The notes: generated by a model not told the origin, from the sequence alone. A stretch of 42,615 bases of DNA from Verrucomicrobiota bacterium (GCA_947471985.1 CANIZL010000056.1:1-42615), one strand, 5' to 3'. Shown: positions 16,216-25,620, counted from the stretch's first letter. A program made the numbers and translations.

Positions 16216-16266
16216 CAGCCGGCCCAGCTCAAGGGGGCACTCCGCTTTGGATACGACTAGCGGCGC

Positions 16267-17295
16267 TTACTGAAACTTGAGTTCGATCCGGGCATTTAGG
16301 GCCGTGCCCGCCACGCCTTCGCTCCGAGCCATCAGACGCCCTTTACCGCGCGTTTGAGCAAAGCTCCCAGTTCCGTAAAAGGCCTCCAAATCTCCCTGCA
16401 GGAGCATGCGCCCACCCGCTCCCCGCTCCACGTGCCCGAAGTAGCGGCACAACAGGACACTACCATCCGGCCGTTGCAGATGAACAAAACCCGTAAACGG
16501 TCCCTCACCCTGCCGAGTCTCAGCCACCCCGAGTAACTCCACCTGAACCGGTTGCCCCCGCCACAGCGTCGTCCCCAACCAACGCCCGCCCCCGTAGCGC
16601 AAGCCTCCACCCGAAGCGATGTCGCGGAAGAATTGTTGCTCGGGCAACCCAATCAATTCGACGTCAAGGGATACCCCCGATGAACGACGGCGCTCCGGGG
16701 AGGCGACACCCCTTGCCTCCAACCCGATCGCCTCGCGGGCATCGGTAGTGAATCGCTCGTCCCGCTGCCCTGCGCCACGGTCGCGGCCCAGATCTATCTC
16801 GATATCGTAACGGACCGGTCCACCTAACTGCCCGGACCGGAAGCCATCGACGTGCCCCTGTCCGGTGGCCCGAGTATAAGCGCCCCGGCCCCCGAGTACC
16901 GCCAGATCGCCAGCGACCGTCGTATCACCCGCTGAATTGCGGATGGCCCCGCCGACGTACCGCATCACCAATGCATCGCCCGACAACCAGTTCAGCGTGA
17001 TGAACCCCGTAAACGATCCCGTGCCGTTTTCGTATTCCAGGCTGGCAATCAGCTCGATCTGCACCGGCTCGGCATCGATCACACCTTCACCCAAAAGCCG
17101 GCCATAACCGGTTTGCCAGGCATCCGTGGCTCGAAAAAACACTTCTCCCGGCAGCCCGGCCAAGGTGGTCGTCAGGGAAATATGCCGGTGTACGGCTCCT
17201 GCTTGTCCGGACCACCCCAGAAAAAAAGCAAGGAGCAGGCCCAGCACGTTCCGAACAACCCCGGAACGAAATGCGAAACTGGAAGAGACAGGCAT
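16267..17295 (-). CDS. Secreted protein with two barrel-like repeats (allene oxide cyclase/dirigent-like?)
   Basis: A 342-residue protein with a signal peptide (NVLGLLLAFFLGWSGQAGA). It is made of two related halves, about 36-170 and 205-340. Each half contains an LPG/LPE-phe-phe segment (LPGEVFFR / LPEQQFFRD), a G-x-FTGF strand (GTGSFTGFITL / GEGPFTGFVHL), a RY-G strand (VMRYVGG / LCRYFGH), and a GDL-to-GKG segment (GDLAVLGGRGAYTRATGQG / GDLEAFYGTGSFAQTRGKG). The last segment is what small eight-strand barrels of the allene oxide cyclase/dirigent type show. That comparison is by eye. The role is unknown; no enzyme-specific residues were identified. It lies 51 bp upstream of the sugar-type ATPase. 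Confidence 0.6.
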   Translation of the reverse strand: MPVSSSFAFRSGVVRNVLGLLLAFFLGWSGQAGAVHRHISLTTTLAGLPGEVFFRATDAWQTGYGRLLGEGVIDAEPVQIELIASLEYENGTGSFTGFITLNWLSGDALVMRYVGGAIRNSAGDTTVAGDLAVLGGRGAYTRATGQGHVDGFRSGQLGGPVRYDIEIDLGRDRGAGQRDERFTTDAREAIGLEARGVASPERRRSSGVSLDVELIGLPEQQFFRDIASGGGLRYGGGRWLGTTLWRGQPVQVELLGVAETRQGEGPFTGFVHLQRPDGSVLLCRYFGHVERGAGGRMLLQGDLEAFYGTGSFAQTRGKGRLMARSEGVAGTALNARIELKFQ

Positions 17296-17440
17296 AATGA
17301 GCGTTGAGGCTCAAGGTAACCCCAACACCCCTCCCCTGCCCCCAAAAATTACTCCGCCACGGGCTAAAAACCTGAAAAATCAGCGCTTCCTACGAAGGGG
17401 AGGACACATTGAAAACCCATTCCCCATGCGCGGAAGGGGA

Positions 17441-17516
17441 TGGAGCCAGTTGCCGGATTTGAACCGGCGACCCGCAGTTTACAAAACTGCTGCTCTACCA
17501 ACTGAGCTAAACTGGC
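17441..17516 (-). tRNA. tRNA-Thr(UGU)
   Basis: Read on the minus strand, a complete cloverleaf runs from 17516 to 17441. The 7-bp acceptor stem is GCCAGTT/AACTGGC. The D arm is AGCTC..GAGC. The anticodon arm is GCAGT-TTTGTAA-ACTGC with anticodon TGT. The T arm GCCGG-TTCAAAT-CCGGC follows, then discriminator T and an encoded CCA. It lies 83 bp downstream of the Ig/thrombospondin gene on the same strand. No integrase or repeat is next to it. Confidence 0.96.
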
Positions 17517-17599
17517 GACACCGCAACGAACGAAGCGAAGGCTAGCGGGAGCGCGTTTGTTGTCCAAAGGCAAACTCACCACCGGAGTTCCCGACGCTG

Positions 17600-18868
17600 T
17601 CAGGGAACCACGCGCAATCGCCAATAACTGTGGGTGGCCGAGGCCCGGACCAGGTAATTCTGACGGCCACCATTGCCCGTGATCACCCCGCCTTGCGGCT
17701 GCCACGTCGCCGCATCCGTCGAAAACTCCAGTTGGTATTTCACCCCATTTACGCTGACAAACTCCACGTCCACCGCCGGAAAAATCGCCAGCACACCCGT
17801 CGGAGCGATCGCCGAATCCAACGGGTTGCCCCCAAATTGCACCTCGGCTCCGTCGCCATATCCGTCGCCATCCGTATCCACCTTGCTCGGATCGGTGCCC
17901 AGCAGCGTTTCCGTGTAATCGGTCAGTCCGTCGCCATCCGCATCATGCACCACCACCGTTACTGGCACTTCGGCGCTGATCGTCGTTCCATTCTCACTGC
18001 TGACCACCACGCGGTAATTGCCGTTCGCGGACGGACGGATGCCCGGAAGCACCAAGTGATCCTGGTTGGCACCGGGAATATCCTGCTGATTGCGCTGCCA
18101 CTGATAGCTCAGCGTACCCGGGCCGTTGGCCGTGACCCCCAGCACCGCCGGTGAACCTTCCTCCGGCGTCAGGGCCAACGGCTGGGTAACAATGGTCGGG
18201 GCCGGCAGCGGGGGCAGGCGGTAGCGGAAATTGACCGACTTCCAGCGCGGACTGCCGGACGGCAGGTTCAGACCCAGATTGGCGGGATTTTCAAAAGTTG
18301 GGTCCGTGCCCGTAACGACAAAATCGGACACACTGCCCGGGACAAAATCCCCGAGGTTTTGGTAGACGACCGTACCGTCAAAGGGAGCTTCGGCGTTGTC
18401 AGCCAGGGAATTGGGAAGGTTGAACCCGCTCGCGCCCAACGTATAGTTGCCGGGGGGCAGGAAAATGGGTGTAAGCGTGCCGACACTGACGAAGCCGGAC
18501 GTGGACGCCGCACCCGCACCCGTGCTGGTCAGCGTGACGGCATACAGGGAATTACCATAGCCGTTGGGCGCGGAATTTTCCCACAATCCCACCCGCAGCG
18601 TATTGCCGGCCTGCACATCAAAAACCTGCACGTCCGTCAGAGTGATGCCCCCGGGCGGGACCGAGAAACGAACGCCTACCGTCCACGGAAGGGAATGACT
18701 GGCGACGTGGTCGCCTGCATCCAGAAACGAATGTTCCGGCTGGGCCGCCAGCGCCGACGCTCCCAGCAGAAGCCCAAGCAGGCCGGACGATCGGACCCAT
18801 CTTCCGGAAATCGAATTTCCAAACGGACGGAGACGTGACGGAAAGGGGTGCCGGTGGGTGGTCTTCAT
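17600..18868 (-). CDS. Secreted protein with Ig-like and thrombospondin type 3 repeats
   Basis: A 422-residue exported protein with a signal peptide (about 25-42, ending ALAAQ). It has four parts. An N-terminal DUF4082-like beta sandwich ([27 protein letters not shown]) is followed by an Ig-like domain ([20 protein letters not shown], then [14 protein letters not shown]). Calcium-binding thrombospondin type 3 repeats come next ([24 protein letters not shown]). The final domain has [14 protein letters not shown] and SYWRLRVVP, the common ending of Verrucomicrobiota secreted proteins. This suggests a surface or extracellular adhesion-type role. No catalytic domain is seen. It stands alone between the FAH-family gene and the tRNA. 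Confidence 0.8.
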   Translation of the reverse strand: MKTTHRHPFPSRLRPFGNSISGRWVRSSGLLGLLLGASALAAQPEHSFLDAGDHVASHSLPWTVGVRFSVPPGGITLTDVQVFDVQAGNTLRVGLWENSAPNGYGNSLYAVTLTSTGAGAASTSGFVSVGTLTPIFLPPGNYTLGASGFNLPNSLADNAEAPFDGTVVYQNLGDFVPGSVSDFVVTGTDPTFENPANLGLNLPSGSPRWKSVNFRYRLPPLPAPTIVTQPLALTPEEGSPAVLGVTANGPGTLSYQWQRNQQDIPGANQDHLVLPGIRPSANGNYRVVVSSENGTTISAEVPVTVVVHDADGDGLTDYTETLLGTDPSKVDTDGDGYGDGAEVQFGGNPLDSAIAPTGVLAIFPAVDVEFVSVNGVKYQLEFSTDAATWQPQGGVITGNGGRQNYLVRASATHSYWRLRVVP

Positions 18869-19002
18869 GGTGCTGCAAAATTCCTTGTACGGACAGAATG
18901 ATTGTGCACCGAGTAAACCACAGGCCGGCAGCGCTGACTACTGAAAAAACGGTAGGGAAAGAGCCCAATGCTCCCCCGCCGCCGTACGGAATCCGATCGT
19001 GG

Positions 19003-19863
19003 TCAGACCACCACCACGGAATTCCTCAAAGTGCCAATGCCGGAAATCGCAATTTCCACGTCATCTCCCGCGGCCAGCGTGAAATCGTTCGCCGGCACCA
19101 CGCCGGTACCGGTAAACAAGACGGCCCCCGTCGGAAACGTCTGGGACCGAGTCAGCCAGCCGATGAGTTCGTCAAAGGTCCGTTTGATCTGGCTGATTTG
19201 GGTCGCCCCGGCAAACACCTCAACGCCTCCGCGGGCAATGCGAACGCTGATCGACCACGTCCGGGCGGTGGCTTCGGAAACTCCCACCGTGATAAACGGC
19301 CCGATGGCACAGGAGCGGTCATAAACCTTGGCCTGCGGCAGGTAGAGCAGATTCTCGCCCTCAATATCGCGGGAACTCATGTCGTTACCCACGGCGTAGC
19401 CGACCAATTGGCCCCGACGATTCAGCACCAAGGCCAACTCGGGCTCCGGCACATTCCAGCGCGCGTCCGCCCGTATGCCCACCGGGGCGCCATCCGCCAC
19501 AACCTTGTGTCCCAAGGCCTTGAAGAACAACTCCGGACGGGGCGCTTCGTACACCCGATCATAGGCCGTGGCGCTAAAATCACTCTCCTCCATCCGCGCC
19601 TTCTTGCTGCGCAAATAGGTCACCCCGGCCGCCCAAATTTCCTGCTGTTCCACCGGTGCCAGCAAACGAACGGCTTCCAGAGCCAAACTGCGCGGAGACT
19701 TCGCAACGAGAGACTGCAACAGCGCCGGCAAGTCCGGGGCATCCAGCAACTCCGTCAGGTCGGTGACGCCGACGGAGGACAAATCCAACACGGTCGCACC
19801 ATCAAGGGTCAGTCCGACCGCAGGCGTCGCGGCGCCCGGGGCGAGGAAGCGGCAAAGTTTCAT
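19003..19863 (-). CDS. FAH-family dehydratase/hydrolase, AraD1 type
   Basis: A 286-residue fumarylacetoacetate-hydrolase-fold protein. The AraD1 subgroup pattern is clear: WAAGVTYLRSKKARMEES, YDRVYEAPRPELFFKA, WNVPEPELALVLN (the Glu-x-Glu metal ligands) and GNDMSSRDIEGENLLYLPQA (the Asp ligand). Known relatives dehydrate 2-keto-3-deoxy-pentonates such as 2-keto-3-deoxy-arabinonate towards alpha-ketoglutarate semialdehyde. That substrate is assigned from the family, not the sequence. Its start overlaps the stop of the DapA-family gene (ATGA), so the two are translated together and probably act in one pathway. It is the last gene of the cys operon on this strand. Confidence 0.88.
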   Translation of the reverse strand: MKLCRFLAPGAATPAVGLTLDGATVLDLSSVGVTDLTELLDAPDLPALLQSLVAKSPRSLALEAVRLLAPVEQQEIWAAGVTYLRSKKARMEESDFSATAYDRVYEAPRPELFFKALGHKVVADGAPVGIRADARWNVPEPELALVLNRRGQLVGYAVGNDMSSRDIEGENLLYLPQAKVYDRSCAIGPFITVGVSEATARTWSISVRIARGGVEVFAGATQISQIKRTFDELIGWLTRSQTFPTGAVLFTGTGVVPANDFTLAAGDDVEIAISGIGTLRNSVVVV

Positions 19864-20846
19864 GCGCCGGCAGCGTAAGATCCACCAGACCGAATGGAAC
19901 CGGATTTAGCGGGCGATTGCGCGACTTCGCGGGCGGTGTCCTCGGGGGTCCCGAGTTCCTCCAGCGCCTGGGCCACCCGGGCCCGTTCTTCGGGGCGAAA
20001 CTTATGCAACGGCTCCGCCATGAAATCGCTGCAAAGACCGCGCAAACCCAAGGCACATTTCAAGCCCTTGAGCCACGCCGTAGGGTGTCGTCCCACCGAA
20101 TACACCGTCCGGCTCAACTTTTGCACATGATCATGCAGCATCCGCGTGCGGGGCAGATCGCCCTGCACCGCCGCCTTCCAGAGGTCGACATACAGGTGCG
20201 GAAACAAATTCGCTCCGCCACAGACCCCGCCATCACCGCCCAACAGCGTGGCATCGGCCAGCAACTCCTCAGGCCCGATCAGGATGCTCCAATCCGGCCG
20301 CTGACGGATCAACGCCCGGGCCTGGTGGAAATAAGACATGTCCCCGGAACTATCCTTGAGGCCCACGATCCGCGGGTCAGCCATGGCAACCTGAAGCGTC
20401 TCGAGACCGAAGGTGACCTTGGTCAGGCGCGGCATGTTATAGAGCATCACCGGCAACGGCAGTTCCGGCAGCAGATGACTCAGGTATTCCTGCAACTCCG
20501 GCTGGCCGGCAAAGAAATAGTAGGGTGCCGAAACCACCACCGACGTCGCCCCGGCTTGGGCCGCATGCTTGGCCAGAGCCACGGATTCCACAAACGCGGA
20601 GTCGGTGATGCCCACCAGCACCGGGACCCGCCCGGCCACTTGTTGGCAGACCCGGTCCACCAACTCACGCCGCAATCGGTATCCCAGTCCAGGAGCTTCC
20701 CCGGTGGTGCCGAGCGCGAAAATGCCGTGCACACCTCCAGCCAGCATGTGCTCGATCACCCGCTCGAGCCCCGCGACATCCAGCGTGTCGCGATCCAGCA
20801 AGGGGGTGACGAGAGGGGGGATGATTCCTTGGTAGGAGGGCTTCAT
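19860..20846 (-). CDS. DapA-family (class I) aldolase or dehydratase
   Basis: A 328-residue TIM-barrel protein of the dihydrodipicolinate synthase family. GTTGE (46-50), Y136 (YNMP) and the Schiff-base lysine K164 (GLKDSSGD) are all present, so it should be an active class I enzyme. True DapA is possible, but the neighbour suggests a sugar-acid enzyme, for example a 2-keto-3-deoxy-acid aldolase or a 5-keto-4-deoxy-glucarate/2-keto-3-deoxy-arabonate dehydratase; family members of each type exist. It is coupled by four-base overlaps to both cysN upstream and the AraD1-type gene downstream. About 20 residues of Ser/Gly/Ala-rich C-terminal tail are extra. Confidence 0.85.
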   Translation of the reverse strand: MKPSYQGIIPPLVTPLLDRDTLDVAGLERVIEHMLAGGVHGIFALGTTGEAPGLGYRLRRELVDRVCQQVAGRVPVLVGITDSAFVESVALAKHAAQAGATSVVVSAPYYFFAGQPELQEYLSHLLPELPLPVMLYNMPRLTKVTFGLETLQVAMADPRIVGLKDSSGDMSYFHQARALIRQRPDWSILIGPEELLADATLLGGDGGVCGGANLFPHLYVDLWKAAVQGDLPRTRMLHDHVQKLSRTVYSVGRHPTAWLKGLKCALGLRGLCSDFMAEPLHKFRPEERARVAQALEELGTPEDTAREVAQSPAKSGSIRSGGSYAAGA

Positions 20847-22156
20847 ATGGCGAAATCGTTATATTCAGGGGTCACCGGTGCAATCGGCGGTTGCAACATT
20901 CCCGCCGCCACCGTCGCATTGGTGCCCTGCTCGATCAGAATGAACGAACCCGTCAGGCGGTTGGTGGCGTAACCGTCAAAAATCAGCGGTTTCGCGGTCT
21001 TCAAACGAATGCCGCCGATATCGTTCAGGCCCAGCTCCGTGGGCCCGAGCTGCTGTTCGTAGGTCTGAATGTCCACCCGATAGTCCAGTGAGGTCACCAC
21101 TGCCTGAACCGTTTGAGTGCCGTGCTTCAGATAATATTTCCGCCCCCGCTGCAACGGCCGCGGATGCATCCAGCAAACCTTCGCCTCGAGTTCACTCGAC
21201 GCACCGGGCAGGGAATCCAGACTCACGATCACGTCACCCCGGCTGATGTCCAAGTCATGTTCCAGAACCAAGGTCACGCTCTGCGGACAAAACGCCTCCG
21301 TCAGCTCACCGCCCAGAGTCCAAATCCTCTTCACGGTCGATTTCTGCCCACTCGGCAGAACCATCACCTTTTGACCGACCTTGATGATTCCGCCGGCAAT
21401 CTGCCCACTCAGGCCACGGAAGTCGTGTAACGCATGATTAGTGGGATCGTTGGGCCGGTTCACCCATTGCACCGGAAAGCGGAAGCCATTGAGATTCCAA
21501 TCGCTCGCAATATGCACGGTCTCCAGATGTCCCAGCAGGGCGGGTCCGACATACCACGGCGTATGCTTGGACGGCTCGACGACATTGTCCCCGTTGAGGG
21601 CGCTCATCGGGATGAATTTCACATCCTTCATGTCGAGCCGCGGCAGGAAATCCTCAAAGTCATCGCGGATCTCCTGAAAGCGTTCCTGGGACCAATCCAC
21701 CAGATCCATCTTGTTGATGGCAATCACCAGATGGGGAATCCGGAGCAGCGACGCCAAATAGGTGTGCCGGCGGCTTTGCTCGATGACGCCCTGCCGGGCG
21801 TCCACCAGTACCACGGCCAGGTTCGCCGTCGAAGCGCCAGTGACCATGTTGCGCGTGTACTGCACATGCCCCGGGGTATCGGCGACGATGAACTTCCGCC
21901 GTGGCGTCGCAAAGTAGCGATAGGCAACATCAATCGTGATGCCTTGTTCACGCTCCGCCCGCAGGCCGTCCGTGAGATTCGCGAGATTGATCTGACCGCC
22001 GCCGGTGATATCCGCCGACCGTTCCAAGGCCTCGATCTGGTCCTCCATGAGGGACTTGGAATCGTACAACAGACGGCCGATCAAGGTGGACTTGCCGTCG
22101 TCGACGGATCCGCACGTATTGAAGCGGAGCAACTCAATGGGATGGGAGGCGGGCAT
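20843..22156 (-). CDS. cysN: Sulfate adenylyltransferase GTPase subunit
   Basis: A 437-residue translation-factor-like GTPase, the regulatory partner of CysD in ATP sulfurylase (sulfate + ATP to APS). G1 is at 16-24 (GSVDDGKST), followed by DTPGHVQYTRNM and NKMDLVDW. The beta-barrel domains follow (MVLPSGQKSTVKRIW). The protein stops at the end of the GTPase/barrel part: there is no C-terminal APS kinase (CysC) domain, as in CysNC fusions. It lies 47 bp after cysD, and its stop overlaps the DapA-family start by four bases (ATGA). Confidence 0.95.
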   Translation of the reverse strand: MPASHPIELLRFNTCGSVDDGKSTLIGRLLYDSKSLMEDQIEALERSADITGGGQINLANLTDGLRAEREQGITIDVAYRYFATPRRKFIVADTPGHVQYTRNMVTGASTANLAVVLVDARQGVIEQSRRHTYLASLLRIPHLVIAINKMDLVDWSQERFQEIRDDFEDFLPRLDMKDVKFIPMSALNGDNVVEPSKHTPWYVGPALLGHLETVHIASDWNLNGFRFPVQWVNRPNDPTNHALHDFRGLSGQIAGGIIKVGQKVMVLPSGQKSTVKRIWTLGGELTEAFCPQSVTLVLEHDLDISRGDVIVSLDSLPGASSELEAKVCWMHPRPLQRGRKYYLKHGTQTVQAVVTSLDYRVDIQTYEQQLGPTELGLNDIGGIRLKTAKPLIFDGYATNRLTGSFILIEQGTNATVAAGMLQPPIAPVTPEYNDFAI

Positions 22157-22203
22157 GACGGGCGTTGATTGTATCGAAAGGGAGGGGATCGGAGTGGCCT
22201 GGT

Positions 22204-23106
22204 TCAGAAGTACCCTTGCTTCTTGCGGTCTTCCATGGCGGCCTCACTGGCCTTGTCATCCGCCCGGGACCCGCGCTCGGTGACGCGCGCGGCAGCAATT
22301 TCTGCGATGATATCATCCACCGTATCCGCGGGGCTCACCACCATGCCAGTGCTGATGATGTCACCGATCGTGCGCACTCGAACCACGAGTTCCTGCACTT
22401 CTTCGCGAGGTTTGGGAGGCAGCAAATCTGTTACGGGCAGCCACTGGCCATGACGGCGAACGCATTTGCGCGTATGGCTGAAATAAATGGTCGGCACCTC
22501 CAACTGTTCGCGCTTGATGTACTCCCAGACGTCCATCTCGGTCCAATTGGACAGGGGAAATACCCGCATGTGCTCGCCCGGGTTCACCCGGCCGTTGTAA
22601 ATGTTCCAGATCTCAGGCCGCTGGTTCTTGGGATCCCATTGACCAAAGGCATCGCGAAAACTGAAAAATCGTTCCTTGGCCCGGGCCTTTTCCTCGTCGC
22701 GGCGAGCGCCGCCGATGGCGCAATCGAAGCGGAACTCCTCCATGGCCGCCAGCAGCGTGGGAATTTGCAGCCTGTTGCGGCTGATTTCGCCCGGCGTCGG
22801 CACGGCGATGCCCGACGCGATGGCATCCTCCACCTTCCGGATGATCAACTTGCCGCCCAATTGCGCGGCCCGCCGGTCGCGAAAATCGTTCAACTCGGGA
22901 AAGTGGTGCCCCGTGTCGACATTCAAAAACGGCATCGGGATGTCCGAGGGCCGGAACGCCTTTTCCGCCAGGCGCAGGAGGCAGATCGAATCCTTGCCAC
23001 CGGAAAACAGGAGGGCGGGCCGCTCAAACTCTGCAGCCACCTCGCGCATGATGTGAACGGCTTCGGTTTCCAGATATTGGAGGTGATCCAAATGGTACGA
23101 TGACAT
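22204..23106 (-). CDS. cysD: Sulfate adenylyltransferase small subunit
   Basis: A 300-residue protein of the PP-loop family. The P-loop is LLFSGGKDSICLL. Further family signatures are LNVDTGHHFPELNDFRD, GGARRDEEKARAKER, WTEMDVWEYIK and the C-terminal SEAAMEDRKKQGYF typical of CysD. With CysN it forms APS from sulfate and ATP in the cytoplasm. It lies between cysH (72 bp upstream) and cysN (47 bp downstream), all on the minus strand. Confidence 0.96.
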   Translation of the reverse strand: MSSYHLDHLQYLETEAVHIMREVAAEFERPALLFSGGKDSICLLRLAEKAFRPSDIPMPFLNVDTGHHFPELNDFRDRRAAQLGGKLIIRKVEDAIASGIAVPTPGEISRNRLQIPTLLAAMEEFRFDCAIGGARRDEEKARAKERFFSFRDAFGQWDPKNQRPEIWNIYNGRVNPGEHMRVFPLSNWTEMDVWEYIKREQLEVPTIYFSHTRKCVRRHGQWLPVTDLLPPKPREEVQELVVRVRTIGDIISTGMVVSPADTVDDIIAEIAAARVTERGSRADDKASEAAMEDRKKQGYF

Positions 23107-23178
23107 CGCAATAAAATCTCTTTTGTACTAGGTGCCCGCGCCGCGACGGGCAAGGCCCGGGGGAGGCGAACCGGGGAA

Positions 23179-23844
23179 TCAGGCGGCCTTAACCGCCTTG
23201 CCGCCCCACGCCGCATGCAAGCCGCATTCCCGTTTCTCGTCCGCCTTGGCCGGATCAAAGTAGTCCCACTCGTTCGGCAGATCGTACTGCTTGAGGTAGG
23301 CTTCCATCTCGGCATCGCTCCACGGAAAAACCGGACTGACCTTCAGCGACCCAAAATTGCCGTCGGCACTCACAATATCCAGCCCGGCCCGGTTCGGATT
23401 CTGAACCTTGCGCAGGGCGGTGATCCACACCGTCGGGGCCAGTTCACGCATGCCGCGCTGGAAAGGCTCCAGCTTCATTACCGTGCTGAACGCTTTGATC
23501 CGTTCCTCGTTTTCCGGGGTCGGTTCCGGCATCCCACCGTGCACCGCATCGTAGTGGGCGGCGGTCAACCGGGGCAGAAACGCGTGAATGTTCAACCCGA
23601 GCCGGGTCCGGAGTTGCTCGGCGTGCCGATAGGTCGCCGGACGGTTGTACCCGTGATCGACCCAGAGCACCGGGATATTCGGCTGCGCCTGGGTGACCAG
23701 ATGCAGAACCACGGCTTCGTACGGACGGAAATTGGTCGACACGACGGCCCGCCCGCCGGCGTTGGCGAGGGCCCAGCGGACGATTTCCAGGGGAGACTGC
23801 CCCCGCAACTGAGCGTTGGCAGCGGCGATTTGTGTTTCGGTCAT
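23179..23844 (-). CDS. cysH: Phosphoadenylyl-sulfate reductase, iron-sulfur-free type
   Basis: A 221-residue PP-loop-fold reductase. ATG 23844 is used; the frame extends three codons to a TTG. The nucleotide-binding start is VVSTNFRPYEAVVLHL, and the catalytic Cys is C207 in KRECGLH. The paired Cys-Cys motifs that bind [4Fe-4S] in plant-type APS reductases are absent; at that place it reads LRKVQNPNRAG. This points to PAPS as substrate, giving sulfite with thioredoxin as electron donor. PAPS requires APS kinase, which is not encoded nearby. Confidence 0.9.
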   Translation of the reverse strand: MTETQIAAANAQLRGQSPLEIVRWALANAGGRAVVSTNFRPYEAVVLHLVTQAQPNIPVLWVDHGYNRPATYRHAEQLRTRLGLNIHAFLPRLTAAHYDAVHGGMPEPTPENEERIKAFSTVMKLEPFQRGMRELAPTVWITALRKVQNPNRAGLDIVSADGNFGSLKVSPVFPWSDAEMEAYLKQYDLPNEWDYFDPAKADEKRECGLHAAWGGKAVKAA

Positions 23845-23895
23845 GGCGGACAAGTATTTGGCTCGCAGACAGGAGTGACGATGACAGGGCCCGGC

Positions 23896-25593
23896 CTAAT
23901 TCGTCGCGGGTTGTTCCTTCCACAATACCCGCTCCACCCAATCGCCGAACCGCTCCGGTCCCAGACGTTCCGCTTGGAACCGTTGCAACAGCGGACGGAG
24001 TTCATTGACGACTTCCGGTTCCTTCACCACGTCCTTGTAGAGACGGTTCAGCCGGGTGCAGGACTCGTTGCCGCCCAGATACAACTGATAGCGACCCGGC
24101 CCTTTGCCCACAAAACCGATCTCCGCCATGTACGGACGCGCACACCCATTCGGGCAACCGGTCATGCGAATGATGATCTCCTGCTCCGACAATCCGATCT
24201 CCCCGAGCACCCCTTCCAATTCACCCATGAGCTTGGGAAGGTAGCGTTCGCTTTCGGCCAGTCCGAGGCCGCAGGTGGGCATGGACGGGCAGGACATGGA
24301 ATTGCGCCGCAAGGCACTGGTCTGGCGGTCGACCGGGATGCCATGCTCGGTCAGCAGTGCGGTAATCGCTGCGGCGTCCGCGGGACGGACGTTGGCGAGC
24401 AGCAGATTCTGGGACGGCGTGATCCGGAATTCCGGTCCAAATTGCTGCGCAATTGCCACCAGGGCGGTCTTCAACCGGTAGTTCGGGAGGTCCTTCACCC
24501 GGCCCGATTCCACGTACAACCCCAGGTACTTCGAACCATCGGCCGCATCGCCCCAGCCGAAATTGTCACCCTGCTGGGTGAAGGCGTACGGCTTGGCGTC
24601 TGCCAGAGCGAATCCCAGCCGGCTTTCCAACTCGGCCCGGAACCACGCCGCACCCCGTTCTTCCAGTATGTACTTCAGCCGCGCGTGCTTGCGATCCGTC
24701 CGGTCACCAAAGTCCCGGTGAATGGTCAGCACAGCCCGGGCCGCCGGCACCAGTTGCTCAGGGGTCACAAATCCGATCACATCCGCCAATCGCGGATACG
24801 TCGCCGCGTTGCCGTGGCTGCGGCCCAATCCGCCGCCCGCGGTCAAATTATATCCCAGAATATCCCCACCGGCTTCGACCCCGATGAAACCGAGGCAATT
24901 CGCGAACAAATCCACGTCATTCACCGGTCCCAAGGCAAAGGCCACCTTGAACTTCCGGGGCAGGTACTGCTTGCCGTAGAGGGGATCCACAAAGTCCCGA
25001 TTGGCCGGATCTTCCAGATTGAGCTGCACTCCCTCCACCCAGATGGAATGGTACGCCTTGGTCTGCGGCAGCAAGGCTTCACTAACCCGCTTGGCATCCG
25101 CCAGCAACGTGCGGTGCGCCGTGCTTCGGGCCGGGATTACTGGCGCCATGACGTTGCGATTGACGTCACCACACGCCGCCAGCGTATCCATCATGGCCAG
25201 GTTCAATTCCCGCATCAGAGGCCCCAAACCGGTCTTAACGACTCCGTGGAATTGAATGCTCTGCCGCGACGTAAGCCGCAGCGTCTGGTTGCCGTACTTG
25301 GTGGCCAGGGCGTCGTAAACGAGGTAACCCGATGACGAGAGCACCCCCCCGGGAATCCGTCCCCGGATCATCCACATGTAATGCTTCGCAATCTTGCGCT
25401 GATCGCGGTCGTCCTGCTGGTAGATGCCGTGAAACTTGAGGAATTGCTCGTCATCCGTCGAAAAGCAGGCCGCCGCGGGATCGTTCAGGGTGGCGGCAAG
25501 ATTCCCAGCCAGCGTGGGGATCGCCAGCTTCAATTGCTCATTCTTGGTGAGCGGCTTGTCGTTCGGTGCGGCCAAAACGGCGGTTTCAGACAT
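23896..25593 (-). CDS. cysI: Sulfite reductase hemoprotein (CysI-like)
   Basis: A 565-residue assimilatory sulfite reductase. Two parasite-like halves each carry the sirohaem-site signature (KYGNQTLRLTSRQSIQFHG; GLYVESGRVKDLPN). The four cluster cysteines are in CPSMPTCGLGLAESERYLPK and TGCPNGCARP, about residues 433-482, bridging the [4Fe-4S] cluster and siroheme. It reduces sulfite to sulfide with six electrons. The sequence around EIGFVGKGPGRYQLYLGGN resembles the E. coli CysI type. No flavoprotein (CysJ) gene is adjacent, so the electron donor is unknown. First gene of the cys operon. Confidence 0.95.
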   Translation of the reverse strand: MSETAVLAAPNDKPLTKNEQLKLAIPTLAGNLAATLNDPAAACFSTDDEQFLKFHGIYQQDDRDQRKIAKHYMWMIRGRIPGGVLSSSGYLVYDALATKYGNQTLRLTSRQSIQFHGVVKTGLGPLMRELNLAMMDTLAACGDVNRNVMAPVIPARSTAHRTLLADAKRVSEALLPQTKAYHSIWVEGVQLNLEDPANRDFVDPLYGKQYLPRKFKVAFALGPVNDVDLFANCLGFIGVEAGGDILGYNLTAGGGLGRSHGNAATYPRLADVIGFVTPEQLVPAARAVLTIHRDFGDRTDRKHARLKYILEERGAAWFRAELESRLGFALADAKPYAFTQQGDNFGWGDAADGSKYLGLYVESGRVKDLPNYRLKTALVAIAQQFGPEFRITPSQNLLLANVRPADAAAITALLTEHGIPVDRQTSALRRNSMSCPSMPTCGLGLAESERYLPKLMGELEGVLGEIGLSEQEIIIRMTGCPNGCARPYMAEIGFVGKGPGRYQLYLGGNESCTRLNRLYKDVVKEPEVVNELRPLLQRFQAERLGPERFGDWVERVLWKEQPATN

Positions 25594-25620
25594 AAACTTA
25601 AGTGACTTCGTTAGGTTACA

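Noticed and set aside
17441-17516. tRNA-Thr as an integration site
   Set aside because: No integrase gene, direct repeat of the tRNA 3' end or change in gene type was seen nearby.
23215-25335. 706-codon plus-strand frame over cysI and cysH
   Set aside because: It is an antisense shadow of two clear cys genes; its translation is rich in Arg, Gln and His with no domain.
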